This document shows positions 48,470 through 59,915 of a DNA stretch of 64,000 nt, piece after piece (within the stretch, counting starts at the first letter, position 1; every line of letters begins with the position of its first letter). A model generated the notes under the pieces. The model saw only the letters and a program-made list of their open reading frames with translations, was not told where the DNA came from and did not search any database. The translations under genes and the position numbers were made by a program. The stretch is from the NCBI RefSeq assembly GCF_003573695.1, contig NW_020639929.1, forward strand, positions 387,620 through 451,619. The letters are read 5' to 3'. Origin of the DNA: Papaver somniferum. Lineage: Eukaryota > Streptophyta > Magnoliopsida > Ranunculales > Papaveraceae.

Positions 48470-51400
48470 ACGAGCTATATCTTGGCTGCTAATTCAGCTT
48501 TCTTCGATGAAGCTGCCTCACAAACCAAAGATCGACGTGCTACTTTCTCTACTTGCTTCAAATCTAAACCACCTAAAACATAAACAACAATGATAGCGAG
48601 TCAGTCCGTATTCCCTGTCATAAACAGACACAAGAAAAACCACCAGGCACCAACACCAACAAAACACAGGAAAAAGCACCAACGACTCTATAGAAAACAT
48701 GCATTAGCAGCTGCGTACAACAAACCTACAGGTACCTATTACTTAAAATTGCTGACATGGATTCATGTACGATATATCTCGCTGCTAACTCATTAAAGAC
48801 TAAACTATGATGAGTAAAAAATGGAGATTACAAGTGGTCCATTTCTATCTGAGTAAAAAATGGAGACCTATAATTCCTCTTCACATCCACCGACATCAGT
48901 ATTTGTTCATATAATGAAACTAACATGATTCGAGTACGTGAGTATTTGAGTGCCATATCTTATGATGAAGATAATCAAACAACGATTGCAAAAATTAAAA
49001 TCTAGTGACCCAAATTGAACATTCCCACTGAAATATTCTACAAGGTATGAATACTTCCATATTAACAGTTTTCAATACAATGCAATATGTTGGTAATTTT
49101 TACCCAACACAATAACAAAAACTAAAAGAGTTTGAAGCTAAGCATTCACTTTCCTTTGCTGGGAACCTCGTGTCTGTCAAGTGCAACACACTCTAATAAA
49201 AACCCCAAATGATGTAACCCTGCAAACAGAAAAATCCAACGATCAGTACAATGGATGATTAGAAAATCACAGTGCACTGGAAGAGAGCAACAAATGATTT
49301 TCATAACTAAACAATGCTCATAAATGCAAATAACGACATGAACAAGAAACAAAATAATGAACTTACACTAACAGATGCAAGTATTTCAGACCTACTAAAA
49401 GAGTTCTCCCCATCTTGTATCAATCCCACATTTTCTATATTATTTATTATAAATCAAAAGGAGGTATAACAGTACATAACCATGAACCCAAAAGGGTATG
49501 TCTTGGACCAGATGATGATTTTGGAGCCTACGAAGATTATCCATTAAAACCAAAATCCAAATAAGCATCAAGTATGAATATATCAATTCACTAGAAATGG
49601 AATGTTGATTCTTACAAAGGCACCACCAAGCTTGTCAAGCACACACTGCTTAAGCGCATTGATCCTCTTCAAAGCTTTTTCAACCCTCTTTCCTGTTACC
49701 ATACCAAAACTAGTACACATGAAAGAAATAAAGGATATTTTTTTTACATATATATGTAACATATTCAACAATGAACAATAGACATAAAAATAACATCTAC
49801 TACTACGGACTATATATCAATCAGTTAAACTATCTCCTCCTTTTTCAATTACCCAAGTTTGAAACACAGAGTCATGATATTTTCAGTGTGACATGATACA
49901 TCACTTTAAGATTTCCATCTATTTTTACTGCCCTAAGCCACTAATATATGTTTCGCAGACCCATTGAAAGTCGAATAATAACTTTACAACTTAATACAAC
50001 TTGTAATGATACCTGGAGAAACTAATTAATAACACCTAAAATGATAACAAGGACTACATTCTTGTGATTTACCTGAGTCTGAGCGGTGTTGGTCGATAGT
50101 ACTACAACTTCTTAAGGAGTAAAAGTCATAGTTGAGCCTGGGATACGAGACTTGATTACAGTTTCTAAGTGCTGCAAAAGCAACCATTATGTATCAATTT
50201 TGGTACGAATAACCAAAGATCATAAATAACTAACCAAAACTTCGAGAAGAGTCAAACAACATAAAAAATAACAATAAGTGACAACTATATTCCATTTAAT
50301 CCAAAATATATATGGAAGAAGAAATCTTACCTGTGATATCATCTTTCCTAGATGCTCAGAATTCATCCTATGAGCAAAAAGCCTGTACTCGGGGGGTTGA
50401 AGAATGTCAAAGTTTGAGTCTTTGACAATTAGTACCACTGTTGTGCATCCGACTGTAACTAAAATCCATACCAGGGATCTTGTCCATACCTGCAATACCA
50501 AACAAGGAGCATTCAAAAGAGAACAATGTGCACATCAGCATAACAAACTAAGTTTATTTATCACTTTAATAGAAATGTCTCAAGGTAAGGTAAGGAATAA
50601 CAGCTTATCCAAACCTTCGTAGACAACACAGAGCCATTTGATCAGGTTAGCAGCAATTGTCTCTTCCTTGTTTGGGAGGTGAAGTCCTGCAATACAAACA
50701 ATAGCTAGATTCCACATCATGAAACTGGCAGGCCCTTAACTGGTCCACCAAATTATGTTTAAAGACTAAATTCCATTCATGGGTAGAGATATCCCTGGCA
50801 AAGAAAACCAAACAAAGATTTTAACAAAACTCTATTTTTTAAAATAATGGTAACTAACCATTAAGCTTATCAACAACTTCATGAGCTTCATATGGATATT
50901 TATATCGAAAAAGGAAATGAACACGAATTTCCAGTCCTAATTCAATATGATAGCATCCAATTCCAATATTTTTCAGTGCTTAAAAAGACTAGCAAACAAA
51001 TCACTGAGGCCCACAGAATCTAGTTAATCATCTCTTTAGGATATGAGATTGTAGTGATCAAAGGGGAGAATAAATAAATTCCAATCAAATAACTGAACTT
51101 ACCCATATCTAACCCAGTTGGAGCTTCAAGGACTCTCAAGGCATTCCTCTATGGTTAGATATGCCTAGCCTACCTTTCTCTCCAAATCCATCTGCAGCCA
51201 AGCATACAAACACCATCAAAAAAGGTCCACAACCAGAGTTACAAAAGCAAATGAAGATCGAATATGAATAGAACCTACAAAAGCCAAGAATTCTTGATAA
51301 TTGTTTTATTCAATTCAAGGAACAAGAGTCAAGAAGCTTTTTCTGCCTACAAAACAAGAACAATAAAACCCCAAATTCACTCATTCAATCTTCAAAGTGC

Positions 51401-51725
51401 AAAAACTAAAACTCAAACAAAATCAAATGAAGTAAATCTATCAAATTCACTTGACTGAAATAGAAAACTGCGTGCAACACAGTACTAAGTATTTAGAATC
51501 ACCCAATTCTTGTATCATCAGAATGTCGTTGTACACAGAAGATACGAAAACATCGAGTTAACAGCTCCTGAAATCGATCCAAAAACAGCTCCTTTAAAAA
51601 CTAGTTACCACTAAAACCCATGAGATCAGAGTTTTTATAAAACCCACAAAAACAAACTAATTAGCTCACCTTACAGAACAGAAGCAGTGTAACCAACAAT
51701 CTCTTAGCAAACTGAGCCATCTTTT
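48470..51725 (-). other. Exon-like segments of an unrecognised gene inside CACTA 1
   Basis: On the minus strand, several short open blocks are framed by plausible splice sites: MAQFAKRLLVTLLLFCK before GTGAGC (51672-51722), GLHLPNKEETIAANLIKW (about 50600-50690, after TTGCAG), KDSNFDILQPPEYRLFAH (about 50330-50490, before GTAAG), KRVEKALKRINALKQC (about 49615-49690, before GTAAGA) and LKQVEKVARRSLVCEAAS (about 48480-48570). I do not recognise the protein, and the blocks are not proven to belong together. The pattern suggests a captured host gene with introns, but an eroded element gene remains possible. Confidence 0.3.
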
Positions 51726-52076
51726 ACTTCATCACTACCACCACACTATCGTTATCAGGAATGACAACACGAACCAGTTGAAGTAAACATCAACTCTAAT
51801 GAACAAAAATAACACTTCAATCGAAACTACAACCAGGAAAATCAAGAGCTTCGAAATTCACCCTAACCCTAATATTAAGAATCAATTTCTATAGTTGAAA
51901 ATGATGAATAAAAGTGAGACATACATAATTACCCCAATGATTCGTAAGACGAAATTTATGACTCCGCAAATCTCAATTAGGTTTCTCTATATTCTACACA
52001 GAGACTGATCTCAAAATCACACTCTCCCAATCCATCAAAACCCAATCTCAAGCTCAATCTGATTAATCAATCAGTC

Positions 52077-52436
52077 GTGATTTCAGAATTCTTTTACAGA
52101 GAATTAACCACAACTCGAAAACTCAACAGCTCCGGAGACAATTTCCCAATCTGGAAAACCAAAATCGAATTCATCATATCCAACATCGAAGTCTCATACG
52201 TCCTCCAACAACCAAAATCAGATGCACCATCAGACTCCAAAGAACACAAGAAATCGATAATGGACGATTTCACTTGCCGGCACGCAATTCTGGGCATACT
52301 GGAAGACGATCTCACAACACACAGACTACCATTGAAATCGATTATTTTTTTGAGGGTATTGACTTCTATTTCACCTTCCGGATCTGGATCCATTATAGAA
52401 GAAGAAGTTGGTGGTGGTCGATCGAGAGAAATTTAA
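52077..52436 (+). pseudogene. Gag-like fragment inside CACTA 1
   Basis: The frame contains KLNSSGDNFPIWKTKIEF, similar in layout to the N-terminus of copia-type gag proteins (KL.G.NF..WK), followed by about 60 less clear residues. It is short, near the right end of the CACTA element and not followed by pol. Could be a captured retroelement piece or chance. Confidence 0.35.
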
Positions 52437-53001
52437 TGTTTAAACTTACGGAGAGACGAAAGAAGGGCGATGCATTCTGCAGTGAGTTAGTGAAACAGGT
52501 ATGGCTGAATAAAGATAATGGATACGAAGATAGAGATGAGTACAGATACATCGATAATAACGAAGTCACGATCAAGCCGTCCATTCATCTAGATCGATGG
52601 CTCAAATTTCTAACATTTTCAGCCGTTCATCTGACTACATATACATCACTAATCATGGGTAGTAGAATCGGTCTCTGAACGAGGGTAAAATAGTAAATAT
52701 TCAGAGACTGTTTTTTTAGGGATTAAATTCTTTTTTGTATTTTTATTATATCAGAGACCGATTTCTTTAGTCAACAGTCTGACTACCGTGAATGAGGGTC
52801 TCTGATGTGGGTGGTAAAACACCCATTTTCCACTGGTGTAAACTATAGGGTTAGTTACTTGGTCTCAACTATACAAAGTTAAGTGTAATTTTGTGTAGTT
52901 GCTTAATCCTGAGAGTATTCAATTCTGGACTAGGTCCTGGGGTTTTTCTGCATTTGGGGTTTCCTCGTTAACAAAATCTTGCTATGTCATTTACTTTTAT
53001 T

Positions 53002-56000
53002 CATTACACCAAATTTTCAGATTAGTAACAGAAGTAAGCCGTTACTAAAAGGGGTTGTAACGGATTTCGTCTGTTACAAAAAGGGGTATTACAAACTTTT
53101 TGTAACGGAAACTTAGCCGTTACGAATTCTGGTTGTAACGGCGTTTGTAACAGGCTGAGCCGTTACTAGTGGAGAGTCGTATCGGGCAGAGCTGTTACAA
53201 ATATTTTGTAACACGACTGTCGTAACAGCCTGTGGCCGTTACTACGTGGCAAATTTGTAACGAGCGAGAGCCGTTAGGGTTGAAACAGCTTCTAGCCGTT
53301 ACGAATTTTTTTTTAACTGCAAAAAAATTACTGCGAGTCAATATTGACCTGGGTCAAAGTTAGGCAATACTGACCAATTTCGACCAGGTCAACATTGACC
53401 TGCAGTTCATTTTCTGCCGGAATTCAATTTTCTTTTACCTGCATAAATCTTTCATTCGATCATATCATACAACATCACCCATTCAGTAACAATAACTTCT
53501 TATATTCTTTCTACATTCATTCAGGTAGTTTAATACTTGAGAGAGTTCCAATGTTTTAACGGAATACAAATTCTGTGTTGAAACTCAATCAAAAAAAAAA
53601 AAAAGACACTCATGCAAAACCAGGTTCAGTTGGTTTGAGCAATTATTGGGGGATAAAAAAAAGATATAGCATATGAAATCTAAGATATAACAAAAACAGA
53701 CTCACATAACGATCTTTGCCTTCTCTTGCTACTGTTTTTGTATCAAATCTGAACACTTCGCCTCAACTGCTCCAATCAGAAAAAGGAAGGAAGCATTAAC
53801 TAAATGTGGAGATACATGTGGAGGAGACTAACCAAGAACAACAATCAACGACTCAAAGATATGCTACATTCAAACTAATATGGCACAATATCAAGAGCAG
53901 ACCATTGCAATACGAGGTTACTTACAAGAGTACGTGAGGGAAGAGCAATCGTTGGGCATTGCTGATACTCCAAATTCATCCAGTCAAATGCAAAATCAAA
54001 CTGAAAACCTGCAAGAAAACAAAAATCACTTTAGCATTCGTGAGCTAACACAAATAAAAAGGAGAAGAATATGAGTAAAGTCTAAACGAACACATAATGT
54101 TCTGCAAAGTAAAATCAAAACATTTCAGTGACACTAACTTCAGCATCACACAATCAAGCCAAGCACTAACAATTTATTTCAGTCCTGACCTGCCTCGATT
54201 GGCCGTTTCGACCACCAACGGTGTCCTGACAATGACATGCCTTGTTTCAGCACCAACACTATCAATTACTGCGGTCACACGGCACCACGGTCCTGTTTAT
54301 ACAGGTCATGTAGAAAAAAGAAAATAGTCAAACTAACAAGTACAAGCGCTAATACTTAACTTTGCATATCAAGCTACAGTCCTAAAACTTTCAGCTTACT
54401 TGATGAAGTGCAGGTTTTTCAAATTATGTTACACAAGTACAAACCAAAGACATAACAAACATGGAAAGGTAAAAAGCTAGTCATACACAAATAACAAGTT
54501 ATTTCCCACAAGGAGGACAAAATTACTGGAAATAAATGACATCCAACTCAGCAAAGGTATCGACATCCCAAGCTGATGAGTGCTGACTCCACCATTCGGC
54601 ACCTGAACTTGTAAGGAACCATAAAATGAACGGCATAAAATGAATATTAAAAACGAACTAAGAGAGCAAAATTTGAAGGAATCACTAAGCTGATGAGGGC
54701 TAACTCCACCACTCAGCAACGTTATGCATTCTCCCCAGCTGTCTTAGCAGCGGTTTCCATTCTCTGAACAATCTGCAAGCACAAAACTGGTCAGGAAGAG
54801 GTAGGTCTTCTCTGTTCCTGTGCCTCCTCTTATAGATTTTATGTCCCTCCACTTTTGTAACCTAAACACACTCACTTTCCTTACTCAATATAAACTCTAA
54901 GACAATCACAGTCAGTCATCTCAATAAGCAGCGGCAAAGACATCACTTATGAGCAGTTTTCACGGCAATAAACTCCTTTCAAAACTAGGATAAATTTGCG
55001 GCCAAGTCTCCATATCCTGTGGCTTTCTAAGTCTGATCCTAGCCAATGCCAGACAACTCCTGAACTGAGCCTTGAGCCAGGGTTAACCACTGCACTAAAC
55101 CTGGATCGACTGGTTGTTTCTTCCCTTCGTCCTTGCTTCCTAATTACCCACCATACTCCAATATTTCCATAGAAAAACTACAAGACTAGGTTTGTCTTGG
55201 CAGCAACACAGCCTCATTCCAGTCCCATCTTCAGGTTCGAACCAATTTGAACCTCCTCCATAGCTCAGCAGCATCAATATTTTGGTTCCTCCAGTTGAGA
55301 TGACAATCACAGCTCACATACATTCATGACAGCAACAACAAATATCACCCTATCTTCTCGCTGGAAACTCAGCTCCAAACTATGTATCTTGACATCAAAA
55401 TCCTGTCCATCTTCTTACTATAACCCTTCACCACTTACTGCCAATGACCAAGAGCATCATCTCTTCTTCTTGATGTCTGTAAAAATTCAACTTCACCACC
55501 ATTCCGTCTCTGCAAAGCCACCATAACTCAGCTACTTCTACTTTTATGTCGACAACCGCCAAGACCATGGTTAGACAGCAACGATCCCATTAAGTTCCAT
55601 CCTTCTCTTCTCTCATACCTGCACAAAGTCTACAGGCCTCTTGAAAAACACAGCTCCATAATCACCTTCCCATACTTCTTCCCTTAACTCTCTTGACAAT
55701 GGGGATTGTAATCTCGAGCACAAACTCCATTACAGCGTCAGCACAAGATGGTTAGCTGAATCATTGTCCTTACTGTACATACACAGAGAACAACCAAAGT
55801 TGCTCTTTCTCAGCTCTTCTTGCTATATGAAATCTCTTCAAATCCTCAGATTACTGCCTCACAATCGATTAACAGAGAACAAGCTGAATCCTTCTTGTTT
55901 TTGTCAGTTCAGGAAACTTTGTAAACACTTGCTGAGGACAATGAAATGTTGTTGTTGTACGGACAAAGCAGAATTAGAGATGTTCTCTCGAGTTCAAATA

Positions 56001-56824
56001 CAACAACTCAAGTAACTCAACTTCCATGTTCATCTCGAGCTTCTATTTCTTCAAGCACGGCCATCAAAAACCCATCTGATCAACAGCTTCAGATCCCCTT
56101 TCATTAATCTGATTTACTCCCATGAAATTCCACCAAATTCTCACATTTCGACCACAAACTCTGCAAACTTCTCCCCTGTATGAACTTGTCATAAAACCCT
56201 AAAATTATACCTTCTAAGTTGGCAGAAATTCTTCAAAGTTCTTCAGTACTTCAAACCCTAAAACGAAATAAAAAAAAACAACAAATTAGATTAGATATAA
56301 TTGAAGAAGAAAGACTAAAATTGATTCACAGATGAAACTAATCGTATTAGATTAACAGATTCACAGGTTACAAATCGTATTAGAAAAAAAGAAAGATGAA
56401 ACCCTACAAACAGACGATTGAAAACAGATTGAACCCTAAAAATCGAAAAGCCTATGAAGATGAATACTCACACAGATCTATGATTGAAGATGATAGAGAA
56501 AAGAAGAGAGGTTTCTGTTACTCGGCTAATCGATTGAACATAAAAGAGAAGAGAAGAGAGGCAGGAGCGGAAAAGAGAGAAAAAAAATGAAAAATGAAAA
56601 ATCTCGATTCACCAAGGCAGGAGATAACCCTTACATATGGGGGGAAACATCCTCTAGTGTTACTCATTTTGGATGGAAACACAATAGTACACGTGTGAAT
56701 GGCACACGCACAAACTCCAGGTGTTACGAGATGGGTGTGACCAAGCGTGTGGCTGGCACGCGTATAAAATTTTTCGTAACGGTTGATCCCTGTTACTAAA
56801 TTTTGAAAATTCATTGGTGTAGTG
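53002..56824. mobile_element. CACTA element 2, non-autonomous, 3.8 kb
   Basis: Left end CATTACACCAAATTTTCAG (C mutated from the CACTA consensus) and inverse of right end CACTACACCAATGAATTTTC, with exact 3-bp duplication ATT (52999-53001 and 56825-56827). The left subterminal 53035-53310 holds about a dozen GTAACGG/CCGTTAC words, matched by GTAACGG and ACCGTTAC-type words at the right end. No transposase was recognised. The interior has weak exon-like minus-strand pieces (for example VQRMETAAKTAGENA before a stop near 54724), unassigned. Confidence 0.88.
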
Positions 56825-59087
56825 ATTTTCCGCATTATAATTGTTTTTTTATAATAATTAAAGTAAATTACACAAACGTTAATTCCTACTTACTTGATAA
56901 ACAATCCTATTGTATTTGATTAAGTCCGAACCTTTATATCAAGTAAACATACTTTGTTGTTGTATTGTCTCGATCTCGTATCCATAAACAATCACACGAA
57001 GTGTGAACCAATTAGTTGTATTGTCTTGACTCAGTTCATAGACAATCACTTTCGGAGAAAGGATTTATAGGTAGGAAAATTTTTAGCTTGAGATATATTT
57101 GAATACCCTCGCCTTTTCAACAGCAAGGAGCGATTCTGTGATGCAGGCAGAGACGAGATGAAGATGATCTCGAATGGGTGTTCGTTGGTCACTACCAGTG
57201 ACACCATAATGGATTTGAAGTGAGAATGAGACCGGTGATGAACTGGAGCTATGGTGCTGTTTATTATCAATAACGATGGACATAAAGGAATAGTTGAGCT
57301 ACTTCTCGTGGGTTAGAGTTAATGGATATCATGTGTGGATCGCTGCTGATGGTGGTTAACCGAGAGAATGAGTTAGTCTCGAGTGATTAATGGAAGCTGC
57401 TGATGGTGGTTAACCGAGAACAATGGTTGAGCTTGCTCGTGATTAATGGAAGCTGGCAGTGAACAGATTGAATGGATTTTACAGGGAGAAAACAAAGTGC
57501 TATCATTAACGGTGATTGATACTGGTTTGAATGGATCATTGGATTACTGAAGTGGAGAAGAGTATCAGCAAAACAAGGTGTTCCCAGTTACGATGGAGTT
57601 GAGCTGGTGTGCATGTTGTCGATAGAGTTTTGGATTCAGAAGAAATAAATCTTCACGGATAGCCGGTATACGTGAGAGGTCTGTCCGGAAATACAAACTT
57701 CACGATCACTAGAGTTGCCGAGGAAGTATAGTGTTAAAAACCAAACTCAGGGAAAATTATTTTTCACTGACAGAGGAGTGGCCGTGAAAGTTTGTCGAAG
57801 AAATAAAATCCCGTAACTTTATTTTTCACGGAGATGTGACTGTCCGTGATACTGACGGAGTAAAAAGAAAATCCAGGGGAGAAAATATTTCACCGATGGA
57901 TATCTGGTCGCGGGAAATAGAAGGGGAAAACTGATACTAAGGCTGTCAGTTCCCTGTTACTGACAGTCCAATGACAAAATGGGCTGAACCTTAACAACCT
58001 GTTCGTGGGCCCATTAGCTGGGCTGAGTTTCTTTGCACGGCAGTTTAAGGAAGTGAGCTATTTGGCTGGTGTTTTGGCAAGTCTTGGCGACCATTCGACC
58101 GGGATTTAGTACACGGGCGCAACTACAATTTGGGACAACTATAAAAGAGATGTTGCAACAACTTCTGAGGGATATCTTTTAATTTTTTATCAAGCTTTTG
58201 GAGAGAAAAATACAAGAGGAGAAACCTAGGGTTTTAGAGCTATTTTCATCACCGTAATTATTTCTCTTACTTTTATCATATGTATCTCATGGGTTTCACT
58301 AATCCCATGAGTAGCTAAACTTCATAGTGATTGGGGATGAATACTAAGTTCTAATATATGATTCAGTTTAGCATATAAAATTTTTAACTCTTCACATGAT
58401 TATTGTTTGTTTTTACAATAATAAATTTTATGTTTGATTGATAAATTGTTTAGGTGGCCAACTGAACTAGTTTATTAGTTAACCTAATGCTAGTAGAGAA
58501 TTAGGATATCCGTAATTATTGAATAATTCTCTACACAAGTAGAAATTGTGAAACCTTGCAGAGAGATTCTGTGGAGCAATCGCAAGTAGAAACAACACTA
58601 GAAAGTGAACCTTGCGCTAAGAGTTCAACTACGAGGATTGACCTAAATTCACAAAATATAAAGCATTCGACCAAATTACACTTAGAGTGTGCTACTTCTA
58701 GGTGGTTTATAGAATAGAATCTGGCATTCGAGCGCTTCGGTGTCCAGTGACTTAAGGAATTTTAAGGATAGCACTGCGCTAGCTGCTTTCCTATGGTTGA
58801 TACTAACCTTTGAATGATAAAGAATAGATGAATATGCTACTTTGATGACGGTTTAGTAACGAAGAAGGATTCCCTGATCATATTTCTCTCCATTGCTTGC
58901 AACTCAATTAATTTTCATTGCTTTGTTATTTATTTCGTTTCAAAATCCAAAACAATCCCCCTTTGTGACACTTTTTGACAACTAAATCTCCCTGCTCTTC
59001 GTAGGAACGAACCTTATTTACTGCTATATTATTCATTAGTAAAGCAGAATATAAGTGAATTAATTTGAGCACCTACGGCACACATCA

Positions 59088-59915
59088 TTCACATTAACAG
59101 TTCTTATATTATCCTAATAATATCGTTTGAAACAAAATTAATTAGAGGAGACCGGAGGGCACGTAATATCCGCTGAACAAAATATTCTGTTGTACTTGGG
59201 GTTTGTTTATTTGGGTGGACTGCTTAGCAAACGACCGCGTAGTAGCAAAATTCCATTCCTGGCTCTAGAAAAATTCTAGTACTTCTCGACTTTAAAAAAA
59301 AAAAAAGGAAAAAAAAGACAATTAACTTTTTCTAATGTGAATTGTTTTTGTTTCCTATCTTCTGGAGGAATAGAAGTGCTTCTGTTTACGTAGGTATCCA
59401 AATTAATTTCCTCTGATTTCTAGAAATCCTTTCAAATTTTTTCCCATCCAAATTTCTAACATTTTTATTTCCAAATTTTTTTATTTAATTAATATAGAAT
59501 TTGATACCGACAAGTTTCGAACTCAGGTAATTAGTATGTCCCCGCTGTTTTTTTTGTTTCTACAAATCAGTCGAAAAGTTGCATCTAGCTGTGAATCCAC
59601 ATGCTATAAAGGCTGTATCCGACTCCCTAATCCACACATGAACAGAATAGGATTGTGAGAGAAAGAAAGAACCACTAGTACTATTTCCAATAAAACACCC
59701 CTTATCAGACTAGCCTATACGGCTATATACCCACCAGTCCCTAAAATCGAGTTAGCCCTTAGGTTTTTGGTTCCGTCAAAAGAAGGAAAGTAACAGAGGA
59801 GAAAGTGAAAAGAAAACCCTAGAAATCTAAGAAGACGAAAGAATTACCGGTCGGGGTTGGAATTGGGGGTTTACCGTTTGCTTCTATTTTTCCCGCGGGT
59901 AAAAAGTAACCAACC
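59088..59915 (+). other. Upstream region and likely leader of the CHR12-like copy
   Basis: No gene. A purine-rich stretch (about 59775-59850) just before the ATG looks like a plant 5' leader. If the downstream locus is a retrocopy, the leader would be part of the copied mRNA, and its 5' limit would lie here. Confidence 0.35.

Larger units (their letters stand above)
46637..52838. mobile_element. CACTA element 1, non-autonomous, 6.2 kb
   Basis: Termini CACTAGTGGAAAACAG and (inverse of right end) CACCAGTGGAAAATGG, with an exact 3-bp duplication TAA (46634-46636 and 52839-52841). Both subterminal regions repeat GGTCTCTGA / TCAGAGACC-type words (46725-46830 and 52670-52810), the expected transposase-binding pattern. 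No TNP1/TNP2 transposase domain was recognised. The centre contains exon-like minus-strand segments. Subterminal symmetry and duplication make the boundaries secure. Confidence 0.9.
44415..57119 (+). mobile_element. Copia-type solo LTR, level 2, split by two CACTA elements
   Basis: The host LTR runs TGTTAGAGCATTGCTCGG (44415) to CCTCGCCTTTTCA (57119), with flanks GCAGC and ACAGC, a 5-bp duplication with one mismatch. It survives in three pieces: 44415-46636, 52842-53001 and 56828-57119, about 2.7 kb. They read continuously once the CACTA insertions and one copy of each 3-bp duplication are removed. CTATAAATACACG near 45857 is its TATA-like box. It resembles the long LTRs of SIRE/Maximus-like copia elements, from memory. 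No internal domain is present, so it is a solo LTR. Confidence 0.8.
43530..59087 (+). mobile_element. Outer long LTR (solo or LARD-like), level 1 of a nested stack
   Basis: The host LTR consists of 43530-44414 plus about 57120-59087, together roughly 2.85 kb. It begins TATTAAGTGCATATTTTGC (a TG start mutated to TA) and ends CGGCACACATCA. It is flanked by an exact 5-bp duplication TTCAC (43525-43529 and 59088-59092). Its right 750 bp matches another copy ending at 20711. No protein domain is seen in the host part. Everything between 44415 and 57119 was inserted later. Length and repeat class suggest a gypsy-type LTR, but this is inference. Confidence 0.8.

Noticed and set aside
56396..56590. 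Lys/Arg/Glu-rich open frame as a small protein
   Set aside because: It lies in a purine-rich leader-like stretch of CACTA element 2; composition alone explains the open frame.
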